NCBI GenBank assembly: GCA_037349315.1
Contig: JBAIAC010000057.1
Span: 8,153,501 to 8,217,500, forward strand
Source of the DNA: Chelydra serpentina
Lineage: Eukaryota > Chordata > Testudines > Chelydridae
Length of the DNA stretch: 64,000 nt
Reading direction: 5' to 3'
The stretch's first letter is position 1, and each line of letters starts with the position of its first letter. This document shows positions 48,164 through 59,265 of the stretch, piece after piece. A program made the translations under genes and the position numbers. The notes below the pieces were generated by a model. It made no database searches. It was not told where the DNA came from and saw only the letters and a list, made by a program, of their open reading frames with translations.

Positions 48164-49245
48164 GCTGGGCTTCACACCTGGTCCGAGGCCCTGTCTGCAG
48201 CAGCTCTTGTAACCATAGGAAGAGGGGTGGTCTCAGCATAAGCTAGGGGGTCAGGCATTCCTAAACGCTAATCCTGTGTCGGACGCTGTGTGCGTTGGCA
48301 AGTCGCTTAACCTCTCGGCTTCGGTGGCCCCTTTTGTGAAGTGGGAAAGATAGTACATGCCTAGCCTAAGGGAAAGCACTTCTTAAAGTGCTAGTATTAA
48401 TACAAGCACTGGGTGTGTAGTCCTACCTAAACACAGCAGGATACCGTTTATACCCATGTTCAACAGGCTTGCGATCCTGGTGCTGTTAGCAGGCATGGCG
48501 CTGTTTTGAGCATGAGAGCAGTTTGCTAGTGGAGACAGGAACTCCCCAACAAAGTCAGCACGCAGGGCTGTGTTGTGGTCACCCATTCTCCCTGGGTCTG
48601 AATACCTAACTTGTTTCAGAAACAGTATTTCTTTCACGCTGCAGCATCATATGAAAGTGCCCCGGACTTCACGAACTGGGGTCAGCACATTGCAATGGAC
48701 TGGCTGATGGAAATGCGTGCTGCTAAATGGAATAACCGTTCGGTTTACAAGCCCAGTGTTAGGTCATCTCACCATGGCCGCTGCCTGCAAAGGATAGAAA
48801 TCCAGCTACTGCTGCAGTAAATGGAGATGCTCCTTTCGTTCAAGTAGTGGAGACCTGTGGTGTTGGAATAGGTCGTGAATTCTATCCCCAAAGTCAGCTG
48901 ACGATAGCGGCTTGAGTGGAAATGTGGCTGCGATGAGGGCTGGCAGAGTAGGCCCTTGGGCAGAAGCTGCAGAGTTTTGTCTTCATCACCATGACTACCA
49001 CGAATAACCTTCGGTAAAAACTACCACTAACAATCCATTATGCCGTGCGGGACATTTGCACGCCACCATCTACCGCTGCTGCCCCAAAGAGCCGAGTCAC
49101 AATCAGACAAGCCAAAAGCCAAGGCTCAGAAAGATGCCCCTGGAAAGGGGCAAGGAGGGAATTATTGGTGAGGAGAAGAAGCTGATGCCTGGAAGTTAAC
49201 TGGGGTCTGATCCTCACACCAGTTTTACATCATGTAACTTCTTTG
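48164..49245. other. Intergenic; SINE relic at 48245-48420
   Basis: 48245-48420 is MIR-like (TGCGTTGGCAAGTCGCTTAA, GTGAAGTGGGAAAGATAGTA, AAAGTGCTAGTATTAATAC). The rest is unassigned. Confidence 0.5.
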
Positions 49246-49576
49246 CTTAGGTGCCGACTCTGTGGGTGCTCCGGGGCTAGAGCACCCATGGGGGAAAAAA
49301 CAGTGGATGCTCAGCACCTACCAGCAGCCCCACAGATCAGCTCCTCCCCATTCCCCCCCCCCCCCCAAGTCCTCCCACCAGCCCCACCGATCAGCTCCTC
49401 CCAGTGCCTCCTGCCTCCCACAGATCAGCTGTTCAGTGGCATGTAGGAGGCACTGGAGGGGGAAGGAAGAGGCGGTGGGAGCAAGTGGAATGGGGTGGGA
49501 AAGGGGTGGAGCAGGGGCAGGACCTGGAGCAAAGTGGGGGGGGGGGTCGAGCACCCCCCGGAAGTCAGCGCCTCTG
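49246..49576. mobile_element. hAT-type MITE with C- and G-rich arms
   Basis: The termini CTTAGGTGCCGACTC and, inverted, CAGAGGCGCTGACTT agree at 10 of 15 positions. The flanks CTTCTTTG (49238-49245) and CTTCCTTG (49577-49584) form a 7/8 duplication. Inner arms GGGTGCTCC...GAGCACCC and GTCGAGCACCCCCC are inverted relatives, and a C14 run sits at 49353-49366. Proline- and glycine-rich frames here are not genes. Confidence 0.8.
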
Positions 49577-50187
49577 CTTCCTTGACTTCAATGGAGTCCC
49601 TCCTGATTGACACCAGGGCAATACCAGAGTCAGAGCGATGGTCCCTTAGGGTTTCATGTGTCGCTTCTTTCGGCAGGTACCTCTGCTCCAGCACGACCAA
49701 CAACCGTCCCTGCACAATGCAACACGTATTCTGAGCGCATACGGATTCCTCGTTTCCCTTGCCAAGCCATGGGAAGTCAAAGGAGACAAGAGCCAGCTGA
49801 AATCCCATAAAGCAAACCATTTCCGGATAAATGAGCAAACCCTTTCCTTTTCCTTGGGATGCCGTATATAGCCCGAGCTCTGTCAAACCCACGAAGCTCC
49901 AGCCCTCTGCCCAAAGCTGATCTATATTACAGGGCTAGGTTCTGCAGACATGAAGCCAGCGTGTGGAACATTGAAACTTGAGGACTATTTGATATTTTTA
50001 ATCACTCGGTGCGCGTCAGGCCTTGGCAGGGGAATAAAGCAAAGTTAAAAGAGAACAGAGATAGTGTGTGTTTGCCAGGGCTGCCTGCCATTTCCACAAA
50101 CTCTCATCGCTTGCACTGAATTTCCCTCCGCTGGCAGTTCACAATCGAAAACTGACACGGTCAATAAAAAAAGAAATGCCTTCAGGC
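49577..50187. other. Intergenic; no gene recognised
   Basis: 49584-49620 resembles a CCATTGA-family end (TTGACTTCAATGGAGTC). Nothing else was recognised. Confidence 0.35.
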
Positions 50188-50434
50188 CAGTGAGTCTCCA
50201 TCTTTTCAAGCTGGCGACCCGCTTATTCAAAGTAAAAAAAAGAAATCTGCCACCTCGTTACGTTCACTGTAAGAGAGCAAAACCCGTGTCAATGTTAAGC
50301 CGGTATCACTACAACAATTGCTGTATTGGACCTCGCAAACTTGGACGGTTACGACCGCTGAAGAAATGCAATAACATTTACAACATCTCCCAACCCCCCG
50401 ATTGCCTTTCGTGACCCCACCGTTGAGAAACATG
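50188..50434. mobile_element. hAT-like MITE, diverged
   Basis: It opens CAGTGAGTCTCCATCTTTTC and closes CCGTTGAGAAACATGG, which are decayed versions of the CAGTGGTTCTCAA / TTGAGAACCACTG ends seen at 2319, 53814 and 56408. The interior (TGGCGACCCGCTTATTCAAAG) differs, so it is a separate subfamily. No target duplication could be confirmed. Confidence 0.6.
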
Positions 50435-50462
50435 GGTTTAATCCTGTGGGGTGCAAATCAGA

Positions 50463-50672
50463 CTCATAGACTTTAAGGTCAGAAGGGACCATTATGATCG
50501 TCTAATCTGACCTCCTGCACAATGCAGGCCACAGAATCTCACCCACCCACTCCTGCAATAATCCTCTCACCTGTGTCTCAGCTATTGAAGTCCTCAAATC
50601 ATGGTTTAAAGACTTCAAGATGCAGAGAATCCTCCAGCAAGTGACCCGTGCCCCATGCTGCAGAGGAAGGCC
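50463..50672 (-). mobile_element. CR1 LINE 3' fragment
   Basis: TCATAGACTTTAAGGTCAGA, AGGGACCATTATGATCGTCT, AATCTGACCTCCTGCACAAT, then GCAAGTGACCCGTGCCCCAT. Same tail group as 2168-2962. Confidence 0.88.
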
Positions 50673-52695
50673 CTTTGGGCGATATGGAGGAACATTTGGG
50701 GGGGGGGGGGCGCTGTATGTGGTGCAAAAGCAGAGACAGGGGTGGCTACCATCATAGAGCAGCGTAGGAATAGTAAGGCTCGCCAGGGGTCGGCGTGATG
50801 GTTCTATGGACCATACATGGAGGGCTCAAAGCCTTCACACACATGTCTGTCCACACACAGCATCGTCGGGCCTGATCCAAGGCCCATTAAAGTCAATGGG
50901 GTTTTTTTTCCATTGACTTCAATAGGCTTTTGATTAGATCTCTTCTGTGGTATGTAAGGGACATAAAGGATCTCTTCACCCATCACTGGAAGGCAACCAA
51001 CCATCTCTGGGATGCAACAACCCTGCACAGCTGCTTGGCAGGGTCTATTATTATAACCCAGAAAGACTTGCTGTTGTTTGCCACCTAATCCTGAATTGGA
51101 TTTCTACTGCGAACTTTTAGCAAACGCCTCCCAGGACATAAACCCAAAGTACACAGGGACGACACAGTGTACTCGGTTAAAGTACTAGTTAATGCGCTGT
51201 CATTTTGCAAAGACAGGCCCAGCCACCCAACCAGACCGGTTGGAAAAGAGAGATTTGATGAACAGTGCTTGTTAGACCCAGCACCTATTTCAGGCCCTCG
51301 GCAGCTTGTCCACCAAGATGTTTATGACTGGGTAATAGAGACTTTAAAAAGCACTTTATTGACGAATCCACAGCAAAGTAATGGGGCTTTAAATCTGTCT
51401 CCAAAGAGAAAAGGGGGAGTCACGTCTTTTCATCTATTTTCTTCCCTTGGCAGAAAAAGTTAGACTATAAAGTCAAAACCACACATGCAGAACACTGACT
51501 CCAGAGTATGGGAGAGTGACAGCTACTGGATTTTCCAGCCCATGTCTGCGCCTCCGTAACAATTGCCTATTGTGATCCAGAGTGCCTTTTAAAATGGGAA
51601 AACATAAAAGGGGAGGAGAAGACAAGAGGCCACTGTGCCAAACCCAGGCGCTGCAGACAAAACCCACAATTACTAGAGGAACCACACACACACCTTCAGC
51701 TCCAGAAAACTCAGGCCGCTATCACTTGAGCTAAAGGAGATCCTGCTTAGATTGTGGCAATTATAGTAGATCCCTTATCCTCTCTATGGACCAGTCATGA
51801 AAGCGACATCACGCTCACACAAAGTCAACGGTGCTGAGATGAATGGGTAAAGCAGCGACTCCTAGATCCTACTCCACACACGGCCTCTGACCTCGGTCAA
51901 GTCACTTGCCTTTCTCTGGGCATCAGTTCCCACTGTGTAAGATGGGGATGATGATATGCACCTAATTCACCAGGCTGTTGGGAGGCAGCCATACAGGACT
52001 TTACATTCCTTAGATGAAAAATGCAAAAGGGGTCATATTAAAACGAACGGCAGTGTCATGGGAGAGACTGAAGAGGACGAAAATAATGCGACAATGAGAT
52101 GAATCAATCCATGCACCAACCGAATCCCCGGACCTCTGCATATAAAAGCATCAGCGTCTATTGCCTGAGCTAAAGAACCCAGGTTCCAGAGCTCACCCAC
52201 AGCCAGACCCATAAACTAGAGGACGACAGAGAGCGGCACTATGTCAGCTTGTCTTACACGAGCAAAGCAGACCAGTGAATAAGACACAGGCAGCCCAGGA
52301 GTGTGTCAAAGACAGGGTGAGCAAGAGTCTCCTTTGTGGCCTTGCAGATCTCAAGGAACTTGGCCCAAACGGAATGGCCCTTAGAGGCATCCTCCTTTAC
52401 TGGAATCTAAGCACCGCACCCAAATCCCAGTGGGTCGAGGCTCCCAAGAGATCCAGGCACTTTCTTTCATAAGGACAGGTTCCTCAGTGGTGGCACATCA
52501 GTGTAAATTTGGGTCTGTATTCAAGTCGAACTTAAACTTTCTAACAAGGAGGAAAACTGCTCACTGGAGTTCAATCTTTATACTCAGTTGCATGCACTTG
52601 AGTAAGTACAAATGGGAAAAAAAGAATCTGGATATATACTGCCATCTGCTGGCTAAATCAAACACATGCAATGAGTTGACAGGCACATTGTCTCT
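50673..52695. other. Intergenic with palindromic and SINE fragments
   Basis: A G-run lies at 50698-50711. 50868-50940 is a CCATTGA copy containing two cores (ATTAAAGTCAATGGGG and CCATTGACTTCAATAGG). 51835-52025 is a MIR-like SINE (TCGGTCAAGTCACTTGCC, TAAGATGGGGATGATGATAT). No exon was recognised; frames at 51167-51463 and 52275-52472 show no family signature. Confidence 0.45.
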
Positions 52696-52704
52696 CAAAT
52701 TTTA

Positions 52705-52926
52705 AGTATCAGAGGGGTCGCCGTGTTAGTCTGGATCTGTAGAAGCGACAAAGGGTCCTGTGGCACCTTATAGACTAACAGAGGTATTGAAGCATAAGCT
52801 TTCGTGGGTCAATACCCACTTCTTCGGATACCCACTGCTTGCATCCGAAGAAGTGGGTATTGACCCACGAAAGCTTATGCTTCAATACCTCTGTTAGTCT
52901 ATAAGGTGCCCCAGGACCCTTTGTCA
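52705..52926. mobile_element. Foldback retroelement end, 85-bp near-perfect inverted repeat
   Basis: Arms 52745-52829 and 52843-52927 are reverse complements at 83 of 85 positions around a 13-base spacer. A 40-base single-copy leader (CAGAGGGGTCGCCGTGTTAG from 52710) lies to the left. The flanks share CAAATTTTA (52696-52704 and 52927-52935), an apparent 9-bp target duplication. It has no coding capacity of its own. The AAGCTTATGCTTCAATACC / TTAGTCTATAAGGTGCC words suggest a reptilian Penelope/Neptune-like end, but that assignment is from memory and unverified. Confidence 0.85.
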
Positions 52927-52935
52927 CAAATTTTA

Positions 52936-53805
52936 GAAATCCCAAGTTATCCAGTTCATTCCCATTTTGATTCACCAAAAAACTGCATTTGATTCCATTG
53001 TATTTTGGAAAAAAACCTAAAATATGAGACACACAAATAGTAAAACTCTCCAGTGTCTCCTCCCCAGTAACCACAGGCAATCGAGTGCCTGGAAAATGTC
53101 CACCACCCTGATTATTTTTGGATGGTGCAGAAGGACTAGAAAGGGAAGAAGACACCCAAAGTTTTTGCTAACGTGCCCTGGGGAAAAATTCCTCCCTGAT
53201 CCCAGATCTGGAGATTGGTTCGTTTTAGTGAAAGTGAGCAAGAACCCCGCTTGTAAAATCACTAATCCCATTTATATCCCTACACTAGCGTTAATGTTTT
53301 TGTGAATTTCAGTAATGTGGATCCCATTATCTTTTTAACATGTGAAATGCTCCTACTTCAAAAGGAAACAGATTGCAAGTGCAATATGTTTTAAATTGAT
53401 AACAAAATCTCTGCTCCCAACTGGCTCTGATTAAGAGGTGCATCAAAAAATGGAGCCCCAAATTGACACCGAAGTACCATAGCATGTTTCATCCCAGAAT
53501 CTCACAATACATGACAAAAAAGGAACTCATATCATACCACCACTGAAAAGTGTCAATAATTAACCCCATTTTACAACTGGGAAGACTGAGGCATACAGCG
53601 AGTCAGTATCTTATCCAAGATTACACAGAAAAAGCCAAAAATATTATCTAGTTTCCCTGGTTCCCAGTCCTGCGCTTGAACCATGAGATCACCCCTCCTC
53701 CATCTCAGGTATCTCACACCCTCCCACCCATGTGTAATTCACATCAGAAATGTGAAACCGGCACAATTTAAGCAGCATAAAACAGTCAATCAACCCCCCA
53801 GAAGC
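52936..53805. other. Intergenic; SINE relic at 53550-53705
   Basis: 53550-53705 is a minus-strand MIR-like SINE (CCCATTTTACAACTGGGAAG, ACTGAGGCATACAGCGAGTC, TTGAACCATGAGATCACCCC). The remainder is AT-rich and unassigned. Confidence 0.55.
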
Positions 53806-53813
53806 TTCTAGTT

Positions 53814-54030
53814 CAGTGACTCTCAAATGTTTGTACTGGTGACCCCTTTCACATAGCAAGCCTCTGAGTGTGACCCCCTTATAAATTAAAAACCCTCTTT
53901 TTTATATATTTAATACCATTATAAATGCTGGATGCAAAGCAGAGTTTGGGGTGGAGGCTGAAGCTCGTGACCCCCCATATAATAACCTCACGACCCCCTG
54001 AGGGGTCCCGAGTCAGTTTGAGAACCCCTG
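53814..54030 (-). mobile_element. hAT-type MITE, sister of 2319-2518
   Basis: It starts CAGTGACTCTCAAATG and ends AGTTTGAGAACCCCTG. A perfect 8-bp duplication TTCTAGTT flanks it (53806-53813 and 54031-54038). The interior (TTTATATATTTAATACCATT, GGTGGAGGCTGAAGC reversed) matches the nested copy at 2319-2518, inverted. Confidence 0.93.
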
Positions 54031-54038
54031 TTCTAGTT

Positions 54039-55904
54039 ACAGGGCCTTGCCCTGGAAGCATAATTAGCCAATCAGAATCAGTTCTAATGATGTAATGTTT
54101 ATGACCTAATAACCACATTGGAGTTTGAGTAGATGGCGTTTCCAATCTCTTCCCTGCCTACTTGTGTAGTTGAATTGATCTTAAGCTAGTAGCAGGTTTG
54201 GTTTTTTTATAATTGCCCTCCTGGTCCTTAATTATTATTACTTGAAACATAATAATGAGCAAATATTGCTGCGAGGTCATTATTTAAAGACTAAAGACTG
54301 AGGTGTGTTCTCCTTAAAGGGACACCCCCTTTCTGCCTAGATTCCCTGAGCAAGATTCACAGGCCCTGGGGACGCAGGAGTTTAGTGTGTGATTCTTCCA
54401 ATATATTACATTCAACATCTGTTGTGCTTAACCCCAGAGGTGGCTGCATTGCTGTAGTGGGGTGAAAAGATCCTAGCCACACACACAGATTGTAAAGTAC
54501 TTGAGGGTCCTTTGGAATCAAAGGTGCCATATAAGTGCAAGCTATTATCATTAACGACTTTGTGACCGGAAAATGGGAATGACAGGCATCGTAATTAAGG
54601 AAATGGAATTATTTAATAAACTAGCATTTTACATTTGATCTCCAGATGCGATGCAGCTGAGGGCTAATTAGTCTGTCAGATCTTAGCAGGCCCCTTTTTC
54701 CCCCCTCTGTTAGTCTGCGCTATGGTTCAAAAATGCATCTCTTTCGTCCCCAGCCAGGGAATCTCCCCTAATCAACCAACGCGTGGCCCTGCTGAACTTA
54801 CTGGATATTCTTTAACTGGCTTGTGAAACAATGTCTCTTCCTAAAATAAGTGAACCCCACACGAGTGTCTAATAATTCAAGGGGAGCCATCTGGATTTCT
54901 CTCTTTTTCTTTGCTGAGCGCAAGACTCTGATCAGCTTTAGAACTTCATGCTTAGACACTGTACGGACCATGAACGCCGAGGCTGGTACTGGAGATGCAG
55001 TTAGAGTGCATTAGGTCACTGGTCCCAGCGTGCTGGTCAAAGGGAGGGGACGAGGGATATGCTGATGCCCTTCCAATCTGCACCATCTTTTCTGGGGGAG
55101 ATCCCCCTCCCCGACTCTCCGTTAATCCACTTGATCCCAGGGAAGAACACACTGGACTGGTTCAAAAACCTTGAACAGCGTCAGAGGCGAACAATCCCAT
55201 CCCCATTCTCCCCGTGACGTTGCCCCTGGGCGCAGCATCCACAATTCATGTGCCCTATTTATTTTCCATGCAAGCAGCAGACTTTAGAAAATGTGATTTG
55301 TGTGCAGTAATCCAATCTCCACACTGGGATCTGCCTCTCTTGGCTCCCAGCACATCTGGGACATCTGGAACGTATGCAGCGCATTAGGGGTATTGGCAAC
55401 GGCACTGACGGAGCTGGATGTGCCCACAAAAACAGCCGAGTCACTCACACACACACAAGTTCCCTCACGCCAGGCTGCCTGGGTGTCCCTCAAACACAAC
55501 TCCTCTCCCCCATCAATCCAACTATGTGCTCCGGTAAGAGACCAAATACTAACAAGAGCTGATGCTAAAATGGTCAGCATAGAATTATTCAGCTACTCAG
55601 ACACCAGTGAAACCAGGCCTGCTTGCTGGGCTGCTAGAAGCAGTGCTCTTTAAAAGACAAGTAGATGGTGAACCTCTCTAACCAAACCCCGGTAATATTC
55701 CCCAAGGCTTTACCGCACCCTGGTGTCCCCGTGCCCAGCCACCATCAGGGAAGGGGTGGAGGGAGGCTGCAGGCTGGCTGCCCCTGATTAATGAGGGTTT
55801 CAAGTCTCCCCCTGAGACTTTTGGGTAACCAGGGTTCTCCTTTGTGACAAAGGGCGAGTTCTAAAGTTCTGTGCAAGGCTGCCACATGGGGTGGCCTAAC
55901 TTTC
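54039..55904. other. Intergenic; candidate conserved islands
   Basis: 54130-54345 and 54590-54960 are repeat-free, AT-rich and motif-dense (TCCTTAATTATTATTACTTG; GAGGGCTAATTAGTCTGTC). 54480-54555 is a MIR 3' tail (GGTGCCATATAAGTGCAAGC). 54960-55900 is unassigned; overlapping frames at 55284-55653 are open on both strands and are not called. Confidence 0.4.
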
Positions 55905-56194
55905 CCTAATTTGACTTCCTATTATTCTGCATTGCAATTAAAAGACGTGATCAACGGGATTAACACTAGACCACCCAAACACTGGGTAAAACGCCAACAA
56001 GACTGGAGCCCCAAAATAGCTATTCAGGGTAAATGCTGGGTTAAAAAGAAATTTAGGTCACCGAAAATAAAAAGTGACCGTTCATCCCGACCAACTTAGC
56101 AGCTTTGGGCATGTTTTTTAAATTTCTCTCACCTAGGCCCTCTCCCTTAGCTACTTTCATTAATAATCAGGAGCTTATCCCTAGGAAATATCAA

Positions 56195-56305
56195 AGTGGG
56201 GAGCCCCGGGCCCTTTAAAGCGCCACCAGGTGAGTACAGGGGGAGTGGGGAGGCGTCTTTTTATAGCGCCGCTCCCCCTGTGCTCCAGACCTGCCTACGC
56301 TACTG
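56195..56305 (-). mobile_element. MITE fragment related to 62091-62310
   Basis: The right end GCTCCCCCTGTGCTCCAGAC, CTGCCTACGCTACTG is the inverse of the 62091 element's start (CAGTAGCGTAGCCAGGG). The left end is lost or diverged. Weak flanking similarity (AGTGGGGA/AGTGGCTA, 6/8) does not prove a target duplication. Confidence 0.6.
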
Positions 56306-56407
56306 AGTGGCTATTTGTTGCAGGTGAGAGCTGCGATTACTCATTTTGGACAGTCGTTCCTGGGTCTTGATTTGAAATTATGCCGAGAGCTATGAAACAA
56401 TGTACAT

Positions 56408-56813
56408 CCGTGGCTCTCAAGCTTTCCAGACCACTGTAGCCCTTTCAGGAGTCTGATTTGTCCTCTGTACTCCCAAGTTTCACCTCACTTAAAAACTACT
56501 TGCTTACAAAATCAGACATGAAACTACACAAGTGTCACAGTGCATTATTTCTGAACAATTGCTGACTTTCTCATTTTTACCATATAATCATAAGATAATT
56601 AAATTGGAATATAAATATTGTACTTTCATTTCAGTGTATAGAGCAGTATAAAAAAAGTCATTGTCTGTATGAAGTTTTAGTTTGTACTGACTTTGCTAGT
56701 GCTTTTTATGTGGCCTGTTATAAAACGAGGCAAATATCTAAATGAGTTGATGGACCCCCTGGAAGACCTGTGTGAAACCCCAGGGGTACGTGTACCCCTG
56801 TTGAGAACCACTG
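56408..56813 (-). mobile_element. hAT-type MITE nested in L1
   Basis: The termini CCGTGGCTCTCAAGC and TTGAGAACCACTG are hAT ends. The flanks ATGTACAT (56400-56407) and ATGTAAAT (56814-56821) are a 7/8 duplication. At 406 bp it is twice the length of the 2319/53814 family and has a different interior, so it is a distinct subfamily that shares only the ends. Confidence 0.88.
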
Positions 56814-57824
56814 ATGTAAATAACATGTTCCCAAACTTTCAGTATTTACAAGTCAAACATTTGATTGTGAAAGCTGGATACAAGGCAGTTCTAGCTAGAC
56901 GTTTAACCGCATTTGAGGAGCTGACCCAGCAGCAAGCTCGAACAAAAGATATCTCCGATATGTACAATTGTGACTGAAAAAGATGTCAATAAGAAAACAA
57001 CCCAGATTAAAAGATAGGAGAGGGATTTGGACAAATGAACTGAACTGGATGAGTGGGTCTCCATACAGGAAAGGGACTATACAGCTTCAATTTGTGTAGA
57101 TCAAAGACATTTTTTATAAATTACTGGATAGATGGTTTTGACTTCAGTTAAGACCCATCGTATTTTTGCTACTAAGGAGATGCTCTGCTGGAGGAGTTGA
57201 AGGGAAGAGGGAACATACTTGCACATGTGGTGGTTGTGTCCAGGAATTAGATGGTTTTGGGAGGAAATTATTTAAGACATTCATTTGATGACAAAATGCC
57301 AGCTTCCTAGAGATCCCCCTGACCCATTGATTTAATGCTTCAGTAAATGATCTACATTTTAAACAGAGCAACAAATTGATTTACTTTGTATTGTCAGCAG
57401 CTAGACTTCGCATTGCACATTACTGCAAATATGGGACATCGACTCCTCCAGAATTGTGGTACAGTAAAATACGGACGGTCCTTGTATTGGAGAAGCTTCA
57501 CACCAAGTAGGTACACAAGAACTGTGCCAAAAAGAGGCGAGGTATTTAGAAATGTGGTCACCCTTTCTGGTATGCTCAGAGAGGGGACTCCCCAGCCAGC
57601 AAGCTAGACAGTGACATACCATCTCGCATAAATTTCTAGCTCCCAATAAGCTAGGAGTTTGCATCCAAACATCCAGAATCCCCATATTAGATACACAGTT
57701 TTCTGTTAAGGACTGGCCATGTAGATGTGTTACACTGCCCACTATTGGACAGACTCAGAACTGCTCCGCTTAGCCTGCTAAGGGAGATGGGGTGTTGTGA
57801 GGCTTAATTAATGTGTATATAATT

Positions 57825-58266
57825 AGGGTATGTCTTCACTGCAAAGTCAACCTGGGCTCTTACCCACACCCTCTACTGGCCACACACAAAAACCTTTAAC
57901 CTCCGTTAGAAGTGCTTTAAGCCTAGGCTAGCTTACCCAGCTGGGGATCTGGGTTAGAACCCAGGGTCTGCTTTAACTTGGGCTGGGACCCACCTGCTTC
58001 GCAGTGTGGACTCAGACCTCCAATACCTTCCCGCAATTCCCACTCCCCCAAAGGCCAGTGAGTTTTCCCACAACTGACTGAGAAAGAATCCTAGAGCCTC
58101 TCAGCCCAAAGAGCCAGGGGATATACTCCCCGACACGCACAGGTGCATACAGAAATTGGGAGGACACAGTGACGCAGGTAGGGCTTTGCAATGGGGACAC
58201 TCACATACAGGCTACGCTAACCCAGGTACTCACACCCACGTACACCCTGCAGTGAAAACATCCCCT
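57825..58266. mobile_element. Non-autonomous DNA transposon, 19-bp TIR
   Basis: AGGGTATGTCTTCACTGCA and the inverse of the other end, AGGGGATGTTTTCACTGCA, agree at 17 of 19 positions. It is 442 bp with no transposase frame. Related TIR words occur at 505-787. No target duplication was resolved. Confidence 0.8.
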
Positions 58267-59084
58267 GTATTTCACAAATTAACTGGCACTTTTCATCAAA
58301 GGATCGCAAAGCACTTGACAGACATGAAATAAGCTTCACCATATCCACCGGGGGGGGGGGGGGGGGGGCGGGACAGACAGCATTGTCCTGGTTTGAAGAG
58401 ACGCCTGACCAATGGCCCTGGATGTTGAGAATGTTCAGATCAGTCTAAACGTCTCTTCTCAGGCTGGTCTCTAGAACAGGCTAAACCGGACCCACCTATG
58501 GGAACCTCCTCCCCTGGCACTGTGGAGCTGTTCAGACCCATTGAAGACAATGGAGCAATAACAACTTACATGAGCTGAAGATCTACCCCCAATCTAGCCC
58601 TGCATTCCTAATAAGTCTATCCACATAGGATCTACAGCACACAGGCACCAATACCAAATTAAGCAGACCAATATTTCTATCCAGTAAGGCCCAGCCTCTC
58701 CACCCAGCCCTTGGTTTATGCTACTCACCTCCATGAGGATGATTCTTGGTGGGCTCATCTTCCAGGAGACACGTGACTCTCAGAATGCAGCATGACCAAA
58801 GCAATCCATCTCAAACAGGAATCACCTGTAGCAAATCCCTCATTTTCTCTCTCCTCAGGCCTACCTCGTTCTGCAATCACTTACTTTCCAACGGAGCTTT
58901 GGGGATTGTTCCAGGAAGAGCTGCAGCTGCTGTACTGGTTTTCTGGCACCATGCAGGTCGTGTGTGATTTACTGCATGGGAGAGCTCATCACACAGCTCA
59001 TTTAACAGGATTTGTGAAGGGAGTAGTGGGCTGAGCACTAGCTCTGGGGCTGACTTGATGTGTGGCCTTGGGCTGATCACGTTG

Positions 59085-59265
59085 GGCCAGATGTTCAAAG
59101 GTGCCTAGTTGGATTGTCAAATCCACCTAAGGAGGGTAGATGCCTAATTCCTATTGGAACCAATGGAATTTAGGTGCTTAAACATTTTTGTAAATCCCTC
59201 TAGGTACCACTCTGCAGCTTTAGGTGCCTAAATACCTTTGAAAAACTGGACTTTCCCCACCTGTA
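59085..59265. repeat. Palindromic AGGTGCCTAA-type repeat, best copy
   Basis: GGCCAGATGTTCAAAGGTGC and TAGGTGCCTAAATACCTTTG are the outer arms. GGAACCAATGGAATTTAGGTG is the centre. The plan is the same as the CCATTGA family: GGCCAGAT end, inverted arms and an ATTGG/CCAAT core. Confidence 0.7.

Larger units (their letters stand above)
55905..57745 (+). mobile_element. L1 LINE ORF2 remnant, interrupted by two MITEs
   Basis: Translated pieces follow L1 ORF2 C-terminal order. 55911-56099 (YYSALQLKDVI ... WSPK) corresponds to the region after the RT. 56822-56977 (PNFQYLQVKHLIVKAG) follows. 57175-57270 carries the L1 cysteine signature CWR..GK..GTYLHMWW.CPGI..FW, and 57386-57607 ends in SPASKL. Stops and frameshifts kill it. 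L1 is much rarer than CR1 in turtles, so an identifiable copy is notable. Removing the insertions at about 56195-56305 and 56408-56813 restores the order of the blocks. Confidence 0.82.

Noticed and set aside
49425..49892. 155-codon minus-strand frame
   Set aside because: Its C-terminal third is the C-rich arm of a MITE and the rest has no recognisable family.
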